A stretch of DNA of 64,000 nucleotides. Source: Tropicibacter oceani. Lineage in GTDB: Bacteria; Pseudomonadota; Alphaproteobacteria; Rhodobacterales; Rhodobacteraceae. Under the pieces are notes generated by a model. The model had not been told where the DNA came from, did not search any database, and worked only from the letters and a program-made list of their open reading frames with translations. Shown piece after piece: positions 58,331-64,000 of this stretch. Numbering within the stretch: the first letter of the stretch is position 1; every line of letters starts with the position of its first letter. Made by a program: the position numbers and the translations under genes. The stretch is taken from NCBI RefSeq assembly GCF_029958925.1, contig NZ_CP124616.1, positions 2,108,001-2,172,000 on the forward strand. Reading direction: 5' to 3'.

Positions 58331-60136
58331 ATGGGGAAATACGCACCGCACAAGGTCGAGCGCGAGGATCGGGCGGATGGCACGATCTTGCTGCGCTCGG
58401 GCTATGCCATGGGGCCTGTCGTCGCGAAGAGTGGCGATTGGGTGGATGGTTGGGCGGCCAGGACGCCCGAGGCCGTGTTCCTGGCCGAACGCGCGGGGGC
58501 GGGCTGGCGCGAGGTGACCTATTGTGCCTTGCGGCGTGATGTGCGCGCCATTGCCGCCAGCCTGTTGGCGCGCGGCATGGGGGCGGATACGCCCATCGTG
58601 ATGATTTCCGGCAATGGTGTCGATCACGGGTTGCTGGTGCTGGCGGCGCAATACGTCGGCATTCCCACTGTGCCGCTTGCGGAACAATATGCCCTGATCC
58701 CTGCCGCCAACGCGCAGTTACGGCATTGCGCCGAGTTGGTTCGCCCTGCGATGGTCTTTGCTGACGATGGCGCGCGGTTTGGCGATGCCCTGGCGCTGGA
58801 CTGTTTCGACGGGGTCGAAAAAGTGGTCAGCACCCATCCCGGCGCAGACATGGTGGAATTTGCCGACCTGCTGGCCGGACAGGATGGCCCGCAGGTGGAT
58901 GCGGCGGCGGCCCGCGTTGGCCCCGATACGGTGGCGAAGTACCTGATGACCTCGGGCAGCACCTCGCACCCCAAGGCGGTGATGACGACGCAGGCCATGA
59001 TGTGCGCCAACCAGACGCAAATCGCCGATGCCCTGCCGTTCCTGCGCGAAAGGCCCCCCGTCATCGTCGACTGGCTGCCGTGGAACCATGTCTTTGGCGG
59101 CTCGCACAACTTCAACATGGCGCTGGCCAATGGCGGCAGCCTGTATATCGACGGCGGCAAACCGGTGCCGGCGCTGGTCGGCAAGACGATCGAGAACAAC
59201 CGCCTGAAAAGCGGCACGCTGGCCTTCAACGTGCCGGTGGGCTTTGCGATGCTGCGCGATGCGATGAAAGAGGATGCGGCGCTGCGCGAAAGCTATTTTC
59301 GCGATCTCGACATGCTGTTCTATGCCGGGGCGTCGCTGCCGCAGGATGTCTGGCGCGATCTGGAGGACATGGCGCGCGCGGTGCGCGGCGACGTGCCCTT
59401 GATGAACTCGAGCTGGGGGCTGACGGAAACCGGCCCGGCCTGCCTGATCCAGCACGAACCAACGACCATGTCGGGGATCGTGGGCGTGCCGCTGACCGGG
59501 GTCGAGATCAAGCTGATCCCGGATGCGGAAATGCGTTGCGAGGTGCGGGTGCGCGGGCCGAACATCATGCCCGGTTATCTGAACGATCCCGAAAAGACTG
59601 CCCAGGCCTTTGACGACGAAGGGTTTTTCATCACTGGGGATGCGATGAAATTCGTCGACCCCGAGGACATGACCAAGGGCATGCGTTTTGACGGGCGGAT
59701 TTCCGAGGATTTCAAGCTGCTGTCAGGGACATGGGTGCGGGCGGCGAACCTGCGCCTTGAGGTGCTGGCAGAACTGGGACCGTTGGCGCAAGACATCGTG
59801 ATCTGCGGGGCGGACAAGTCCGAGATCGGTGTGTTGATCTTTCCCGGACCGCTGGCGCAGGAGTTGGCCGGGCCGGGGGCCGGGGATCGCGGCGCGCTGG
59901 TCAGCCCGGCGCTGCAGGCGGAGATTTCGGCGCGGCTGGCGGCGCGGCAGGGTCATGGCTCGGCCTCCCGGATTGCGCGGGCGCTGGTGCTGGCCGAGCA
60001 GCCCTCGATCGGTGATGGCGAGGCGACGGCCAAGGGCAACCTGAACTTTCGCAAGATCCTGACGCGGCGGGCCGATCTGTACCGGCGGCTTTACGACGAT
60101 GCCGACCGGGCGGTGATCACGGGCGAGGCGGGGTAA
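58331..60136 (+). CDS. AMP-binding acyl-CoA ligase, feruloyl-CoA synthase-like
   Basis: 601 aa of the adenylate-forming family. P-loop-like TSGSTSHPKAVMTT (about 206-219), A5 motif NSSWGLTETGPACLIQ, and A7-A8 region GFFITGDAMKFVDPEDMTKGMRFDGRISEDFKLLSGTWV, with the signature of the feruloyl-CoA synthase branch rather than acetate. The C-terminal domain has the catalytic Lys in KGNLNFRKILTRR. Likely activates a hydroxycinnamate or other aromatic acid. Starts 23 bp after the SDR, so co-transcribed with the TRAP genes and SDR. Confidence 0.87.
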   Translation: MGKYAPHKVEREDRADGTILLRSGYAMGPVVAKSGDWVDGWAARTPEAVFLAERAGAGWREVTYCALRRDVRAIAASLLARGMGADTPIVMISGNGVDHGLLVLAAQYVGIPTVPLAEQYALIPAANAQLRHCAELVRPAMVFADDGARFGDALALDCFDGVEKVVSTHPGADMVEFADLLAGQDGPQVDAAAARVGPDTVAKYLMTSGSTSHPKAVMTTQAMMCANQTQIADALPFLRERPPVIVDWLPWNHVFGGSHNFNMALANGGSLYIDGGKPVPALVGKTIENNRLKSGTLAFNVPVGFAMLRDAMKEDAALRESYFRDLDMLFYAGASLPQDVWRDLEDMARAVRGDVPLMNSSWGLTETGPACLIQHEPTTMSGIVGVPLTGVEIKLIPDAEMRCEVRVRGPNIMPGYLNDPEKTAQAFDDEGFFITGDAMKFVDPEDMTKGMRFDGRISEDFKLLSGTWVRAANLRLEVLAELGPLAQDIVICGADKSEIGVLIFPGPLAQELAGPGAGDRGALVSPALQAEISARLAARQGHGSASRIARALVLAEQPSIGDGEATAKGNLNFRKILTRRADLYRRLYDDADRAVITGEAG

Positions 60137-60239
60137 AGCCCCGCCCTGCGTCCGGGCACGCCCGAAACTGCCGCTACAAGACCGACCAAGGGAGGGCGGG
60201 GCCATGCCCCGAGCCGACCGAATTGGGTGCGGTCAATTA

Positions 60240-60253
60240 TGCAAGAAAATGCA
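60240..60253. promoter_or_regulatory. Box-type operator 3
   Basis: TGCA-AGAAAA-TGCA, exact TGCA-N6-TGCA, about 190 bp before the benzoate-CoA ligase start. Confidence 0.65.
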
Positions 60254-60291
60254 ACATTCAAGAATGACTTCTTGATCGGCACGTCGCGTCA

Positions 60292-60305
60292 TGCATTATA
60301 AAGCA
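60292..60305. promoter_or_regulatory. Box-type operator 4
   Basis: TGCA-TTATAA-AGCA, one mismatch, sharing the TTATAA core with the TRAP and boxC sites. About 138 bp before the benzoate-CoA ligase start; the core could double as a -10 element. Confidence 0.7.
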
Positions 60306-60442
60306 TACAGGCGAGTCGCCCCAGTCGGGCCGCGCTTGGCCCCGGAGACGCCGCCCAGGAGGAGGGGCGCACGTCAGGAGAAGCCGGGGCAGACAGGGCA
60401 ACGGGACACTTCCGGGCGATGCCCGGTCCGTGGGAGGACAGC

Positions 60443-61990
60443 ATGACGGACAACCAGAACGCGGCGCTCTTTTTCGTGGACCGCCACGTCGCCGAAGGGC
60501 GTGGCGACAAGCCGGCCTTTCGCGAGGCGGCGGGGCAGAAACGCACGGTCACCTATCGGCAATTGGCGCAGCGCAGCGACCTGGTCGCCGGGGCCTTTGC
60601 CCGCGCCGAAATCCGCCCCGAGGAACGCGTCGCCTGCATCGTTCTGGACCAGATCGAATACCCCGAGATTTTCTGGGGCGCGCTCAAGGCGCATGTGGTG
60701 CCGATCGCGCTGAACACGCTGCTGGCCACGCCGGTTTATGACTTCATCCTGAAAGACAGCCGTGCGACCTGCCTGATCGTCAGCCACGAACTTCTGGACG
60801 TGGTGCTGCCTGCCGCGCACCAGTCGCCCTATCTGCGCAAGATCGTGGTGATCGGCGGCACGCTGCCCGAGGGTACCATCAGCTATGAGGATTTCATGGC
60901 AGGTGCCCAGCCGCGCCCGGCCGCGCAGGTCAGCGAAGATGAATGCGCCTTCTGGCTGTATTCCTCGGGCTCGACCGGGCAGCCCAAGGGCGTGCGCCAT
61001 GTGCACGGCGCGCTCAGGGCGACCTCGGACACCTATGGCGCTCAGGTTCTGGGCATCCGCGAAGAGGACACGGTGTTTTCGGTCGCCAAGATCTTCTTTG
61101 CCTACGGTCTTGGGAATGCGATGACCTTTCCGATGTCGGTGGGCGCCACGACAGTGCTGTTCAATGGCCGCCCGACGCCGGATGTGGCCGTCGATATCAT
61201 CGCCCGCGAAAGGCCGACGATCTTTTTCGGGGTGCCGACGCTTTATGCCGCCACGGTGGCCCATCTGGAACAAAACGGCGTGCCCGACGCGGGCATGCGC
61301 CTGTGCATTTCCGCAGGCGAGGCGCTGCCGACCGAGATTGGCAACAAGTGGCGGGCGCTTTGGGGCGTCGATATTCTGGACGGCGTCGGCAGCACGGAAA
61401 TGCTGCATATCTTCCTGTCCAACGCGCCGGGCGACGTGGTCTATGGCACCAGTGGCCGCCCCGTTCCGGGCTATGATCTGCGCTGTGTCGATGAGACGGG
61501 TGAGGACATCAAGCCCGGCGGCGTGGGCGAATTGCTGGTGCGCGGGGCATCGGCCGCCGAAGGCTATTGGAACAAGCGCAGCAAAAGCCGCGCCACCTTT
61601 GAAGGCGAATGGACCCGCACGGGCGACAAATACGAGATCACCGAGGACGGGCGCTATGTCTACTGCGGGCGCACCGATGACATGTTCAAGGTTTCCGGCA
61701 TCTGGCTGTCGCCCTTCGAGGTGGAACAGGCGCTGATCGAACATCCCGGCGTGCTCGAGGCGGCGGTCGTGCCGCAGCGCGACAAGGATGATCTGGAAAA
61801 GCCCAAGGCCTTTGTGGTGCTCAAGAATGGCGCCGACCGTGACCAGGTGCTGTCCGAGCTGAAGGATTTCGTCAAGGAACGGGTGGGGCTGTGGAAATAC
61901 CCGCGCTGGATCGAGGTGGTCGAAGACCTGCCCAAGACCGCGACGGGCAAGATCCAGCGCTTCAAACTGCGCAAGACAGAGGAGGCGTGA
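60443..61990 (+). CDS. bclA: Benzoate-CoA ligase
   Basis: 515 aa, normal for the benzoate-CoA ligase branch of the AMP-binding family. ATP-binding YSSGSTGQPKGVRH (about 172-185), FFGVPTLYA (about 268-276), A5 motif DGVGSTEMLHIFLSN, and the hinge/C-domain RTDDMFKVSGIWLSPFEVEQAL with the catalytic Lys in KTATGKIQRFKLR (about 500-512). Converts benzoate to benzoyl-CoA in the cytoplasm, the entry step of the box pathway whose next enzyme (boxC) starts downstream. GGAGGA precedes the ATG at 60443. Two TGCA-N6-TGCA sites lie upstream. Confidence 0.92.
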   Translation: MTDNQNAALFFVDRHVAEGRGDKPAFREAAGQKRTVTYRQLAQRSDLVAGAFARAEIRPEERVACIVLDQIEYPEIFWGALKAHVVPIALNTLLATPVYDFILKDSRATCLIVSHELLDVVLPAAHQSPYLRKIVVIGGTLPEGTISYEDFMAGAQPRPAAQVSEDECAFWLYSSGSTGQPKGVRHVHGALRATSDTYGAQVLGIREEDTVFSVAKIFFAYGLGNAMTFPMSVGATTVLFNGRPTPDVAVDIIARERPTIFFGVPTLYAATVAHLEQNGVPDAGMRLCISAGEALPTEIGNKWRALWGVDILDGVGSTEMLHIFLSNAPGDVVYGTSGRPVPGYDLRCVDETGEDIKPGGVGELLVRGASAAEGYWNKRSKSRATFEGEWTRTGDKYEITEDGRYVYCGRTDDMFKVSGIWLSPFEVEQALIEHPGVLEAAVVPQRDKDDLEKPKAFVVLKNGADRDQVLSELKDFVKERVGLWKYPRWIEVVEDLPKTATGKIQRFKLRKTEEA

Positions 61991-61995
61991 GGGCC

Positions 61996-62805
61996 ATGGA
62001 CTGGACTTCGGGATTTGTGACCGCTGGCGGCAAGGCGCTGGAATATCAGTGCTTTGGCCCCGCCCCGGACAAGGCGCCGACCATCGTGTTGCTGCACGAG
62101 GGGCTGGGCTGCCTGGCGCTGTGGCGGGATTTTCCGCAGGCCTTGGCGCAGGCCACGGGCTGGGGTGTCTTTGCCTATTCGCGGGCGGGTTATGGCCAGT
62201 CCGACGCCGCCGATCTGCCGCGCCCGCTGGATTACATGGTGCACGAGGCGACCGATGTCCTGCCCAGGCTGTTGCAGGCCATCGGGTTTCAGCGCGGCGT
62301 GCTGATGGGGCATTCGGACGGGGCCACCATCGCCACGGAATACGCCGGCGGGATCGAGGATTTCCGCATTCGCGGCCTGATCCTGATGGCGCCGCATTTC
62401 TTTACCGAAAGCATGGGGCTGGCCGAGATTGCCAAGGCCAAACAGGCCTATGAGGCGGGCGATCTGCGCGGCAAGCTGGCCAAGTATCACAAGCATGTCG
62501 ACAGCGCCTTTCGCGGCTGGAACGACAGCTGGCTGCACCCTGATTTCAACGGCGCACTGGTGACCGACGCGCTGGATTACCTGCGCATCCCGTCGTTGGT
62601 GATCCAGGGGCGGGACGACCAATACGGGACGCTGGCCCAGGTCTCCGAGATCGAAACCCGGTCCTATGCCCCGGTGGATGTGGAAATTCTGGACGATTGC
62701 CGCCATGCGCCGCAGGTCGATCAGCCGGACAAGGTGCTGGCCGCCGTGGCCGAATTCACCCAGCGGCTTGCCCGCATCGAAGACGCCGTGGTCGAGGTCG
62801 CCTAG
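61996..62805 (+). CDS. Alpha/beta hydrolase of the box cluster
   Basis: 269 aa. The fold shows VLLHEGLGCLALWRDFPQALAQATGWGVFAYSRAGYGQS (oxyanion region and first motif, about 28-66), nucleophile elbow LMGHSDGATIA (Ser near 105), acid DDQYG and catalytic His in CRHAPQ (about 236). In other box clusters a lactone hydrolase gene sits near the ligase, and an epoxylactone or CoA-ester hydrolase role is plausible, but the substrate is not set. It starts six bases after the ligase stop. Confidence 0.85.
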   Translation: MDWTSGFVTAGGKALEYQCFGPAPDKAPTIVLLHEGLGCLALWRDFPQALAQATGWGVFAYSRAGYGQSDAADLPRPLDYMVHEATDVLPRLLQAIGFQRGVLMGHSDGATIATEYAGGIEDFRIRGLILMAPHFFTESMGLAEIAKAKQAYEAGDLRGKLAKYHKHVDSAFRGWNDSWLHPDFNGALVTDALDYLRIPSLVIQGRDDQYGTLAQVSEIETRSYAPVDVEILDDCRHAPQVDQPDKVLAAVAEFTQRLARIEDAVVEVA

Positions 62806-62808
62806 GCC

Positions 62809-63228
62809 ATGCAGGACTGGCGCCCGCCCCACGCTTATGTCCCGGGGCAGACGCCGCGCCACGCCGAGGCGCTGTTTGATCCTTTCAAACAGATCGCCGA
62901 CCCGCTCGAGGCCAGCCCGGCCTGGTCGCTGGGGCTGAACCTGTTGCAGGACGGCTATTTCTGGGAGGCGCACGAGCTGCTGGAGCCGGTCTGGATGGCC
63001 GCGCCTGAAAACTCCGGGACCAAGTGTCTGGTGCAGGGGGTGATCCAGCTGGCCAATGCCCGGCTCAAGGTGCGGATGGATCGACCCAGGGCGGCAGCGC
63101 GGCTTTTGCTGCAGGCGCGGGGGCTGCTGGACGAAGCCTTTGTCCGGGGCGGGGCATGCCTGATGGGGCTGACGCGCAAAGATGCGGACCGAATGTATGA
63201 AGAATCACGGCGCGAATGTGTATTATAA
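62809..63228 (+). CDS. DUF309 domain-containing protein
   Basis: 139-aa helical protein. The DUF309 signature is FWEAHELLEPVWMAAPENSGTKCLVQGVIQLANARLKVRM (about 51-90), with the paired Glu and His of WEAHE (about 52-56). Biochemical function unknown. It lies four bases after the hydrolase stop and just upstream of the boxC promoter. A role linked to the pathway is guesswork. Confidence 0.88.
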   Translation: MQDWRPPHAYVPGQTPRHAEALFDPFKQIADPLEASPAWSLGLNLLQDGYFWEAHELLEPVWMAAPENSGTKCLVQGVIQLANARLKVRMDRPRAAARLLLQARGLLDEAFVRGGACLMGLTRKDADRMYEESRRECVL

Positions 63229-63232
63229 TGCA
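63219..63232. promoter_or_regulatory. Box-type operator 5 (boxC promoter)
   Basis: TGTA-TTATAA-TGCA, one mismatch, overlapping the end of the DUF309 gene, 140 bp upstream of boxC. Confidence 0.65.
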
Positions 63233-63291
63233 TATTTTCGCAAGCATCTGAAGTAAAATGGAATATCGCCCAGAATGAGGGCTTGAATGCA

Positions 63292-63305
63292 GGCATTATA
63301 ATGCT
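63292..63305. promoter_or_regulatory. Box-type operator 6 (boxC promoter)
   Basis: GGCA-TTATAA-TGCT: the inner GCATTATAATGC palindrome is exact, identical to operator 1. A further TGCA lies at 63288-63291, directly adjacent. Confidence 0.68.
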
Positions 63306-63331
63306 AAAATGGCTGGAAGAAGTGGCGAATA

Positions 63332-63345
63332 TGCATTATGGTGCA
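63332..63345. promoter_or_regulatory. Box-type operator 7 (boxC promoter)
   Basis: TGCA-TTATGG-TGCA, exact TGCA-N6-TGCA, 27 bp before the boxC start. At this distance repressor binding would overlap the promoter or the transcript start. Confidence 0.72.
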
Positions 63346-63371
63346 CTAAAGCGGTTCAGGAGAATCAGACC

Positions 63372-64000
63372 ATGACCAAGCGCATCGACTTTCAGGTGGA
63401 CCCATCCGCCTACAAGCATTGGAAGGTGTCCTATGATGGGCCCGTCGCCAATCTCTTCATGGATGTGGACGAAAACGGCGGGCTGTTCGACGGCTACCAG
63501 CTCAAGATGAACTCCTATGATCTGGGTGTCGATATCGAGCTGGCCGACGTGGTGCAGCGGATGCGGTTCGAACACCCCGAGGTCAAGGTCGTGGTGATGC
63601 AATCCGCCAAGGACCGGATTTTCTGCGCCGGGGCCAACATCCGGATGCTGGGCGGTGCTGCACACAGTCACAAGGTGAATTTCTGCAAATTCACCAACGA
63701 GACGCGCAACACCTTTGAGGCCGCCGAGGAGGACTCGGGTCAGAAATACGTGGCCGCGGTCAAGGGCGCTTGCGCCGGGGGCGGGTACGAATTGGCCCTC
63801 GCCTGCAACCACATCTTTCTGACCGACGACAGCACCAGCGCCGTGTCACTGCCCGAAGTGCCGCTTCTGGCGGTGCTGCCCGGCACCGGCGGGCTGACCC
63901 GTGTGACCGACAAGCGCAAGGTGCGGCGCGACCGTGCCGATGTCTTCTGCTCGACCGAAGAGGGCGTGCGCGGCAAGCGCGCGGCGGAATGGAACCTGGT
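63372..64000 (+). CDS. boxC: 2,3-epoxybenzoyl-CoA dihydrolase BoxC (cut by window end)
   Basis: First 209 residues of a long crotonase-family enzyme. Recognised by MTKRIDFQVDPSAYKHWKVSYDG, MDVDENGGLFDGYQLKMNSYDLGVDIELADVVQRMRFEHPEVKVVVM, the oxyanion-hole region FCAGANIRMLGG and GACAGGGYELALACNHIFLTDD, all matching BoxC. It hydrolytically opens the epoxidised benzoyl-CoA ring, the second step after BoxAB. AGGAGA precedes the ATG at 63372. boxB and boxA are expected to follow beyond the window. Confidence 0.93.
   Translation, partial: MTKRIDFQVDPSAYKHWKVSYDGPVANLFMDVDENGGLFDGYQLKMNSYDLGVDIELADVVQRMRFEHPEVKVVVMQSAKDRIFCAGANIRMLGGAAHSHKVNFCKFTNETRNTFEAAEEDSGQKYVAAVKGACAGGGYELALACNHIFLTDDSTSAVSLPEVPLLAVLPGTGGLTRVTDKRKVRRDRADVFCSTEEGVRGKRAAEWNL

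Larger units (their letters stand above)
60137..60442. other. Non-coding promoter region of the benzoate-CoA ligase gene
   Basis: 306 bp with no credible gene. It begins with an inverted repeat (GCCCCGCCCT at 60138-60147 with AGGGCGGGGC at 60193-60202) that may end the upstream transcript. It then holds two TGCA-based operators at 60240-60253 and 60292-60305, and a GC-rich leader before the SD GGGAGGAC. Confidence 0.75.

Noticed and set aside
1-64000. CRISPR arrays, IS elements, rRNA operons
   Set aside because: No regularly spaced repeats, transposase frames or rRNA sequence seen.

Overview
The window is GC-rich, densely packed DNA that looks like a chromosome segment of an aerobic, heterotrophic alphaproteobacterium, most likely Rhodobacterales (Roseobacter or Paracoccus type). 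Indicators are the gene content (TRAP transporters, form I CO dehydrogenase, MttB-type demethylase genes, BKACE/DUF849, GcvT-fused dimethylglycine dehydrogenase), short ATGA/TGATG operon overlaps, and characteristic intergenic hairpin repeats ending in a GGGATATTT-like motif. The taxonomic call is inference from gene content, since no rRNA is present.

Layout. 1-1.7 kb: a D-Ala-D-Ala carboxypeptidase (cut by the window edge) and a SPOR lipoprotein. 1.93-5.77 kb: a tRNA-Ser(UGA) gene whose 3' end is the attachment site of a 3.75-kb mini integrative element. The element is bounded by 16-bp direct repeats and carries a tyrosine integrase, an AlpA-like factor and a chain of overlapping small genes. 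5.9-8.3 kb: a small membrane protein, a saccharopine-dehydrogenase-like protein and a DCC protein. 8.4-14.4 kb: a LysR regulator divergent from a quaternary-amine demethylation set (FAD/GcvT dehydrogenase, MttB homologue, HIBADH-like dehydrogenase). 14.5-25.5 kb: a reductive pyrimidine (uracil/thymine) catabolic locus with PreT, PreA, RutR, carbamoyl-beta-alanine hydrolase, dihydropyrimidinase and a four-gene ABC importer, closed by a strong terminator. Two near-perfect RutR operators lie in the divergent promoter region. 25.6-26.9 kb: an MmgE/PrpD protein. 26.9-30.8 kb: the Anbu proteasome-like protease cluster. 31-38.1 kb: a phosphonate ABC importer (phnDCE1E2) with a HAD phosphatase, a DeoR regulator and a Na/Pi cotransporter.

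38.2-43.3 kb: a gamma-butyrobetaine/carnitine CoA-ester module (acyl-CoA dehydrogenase, NDP-forming acyl-CoA synthetase, CaiD, BKACE). Its glycine betaine product could feed the demethylation genes at 9-14 kb. 43.3-51.8 kb: an aerobic CO dehydrogenase cluster (coxC, coxM-S-L, a DUF305 gene, coxD-E-F) with the form I active-site motif. 51.9-53.1 kb: an M20 amidohydrolase. 53.3-64 kb: an aromatic-acid region with a TRAP transporter that has two tandem binding proteins, an SDR, a feruloyl-CoA-synthase-like ligase, benzoate-CoA ligase, an alpha/beta hydrolase, a DUF309 protein and the start of boxC. Three promoters in this last region carry TGCA-N6-TGCA palindromes of the BoxR/BzdR type, so uptake, ligation and ring cleavage probably form one regulon.

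Overall the window reads as a catabolic mosaic for marine or soil organic matter (methylated amines, pyrimidines, phosphonates, carnitine, CO, aromatic acids), plus one small mobile element. The mobile element and the shared box operators are the most distinctive parts. No CRISPR array, IS element or rRNA was seen.
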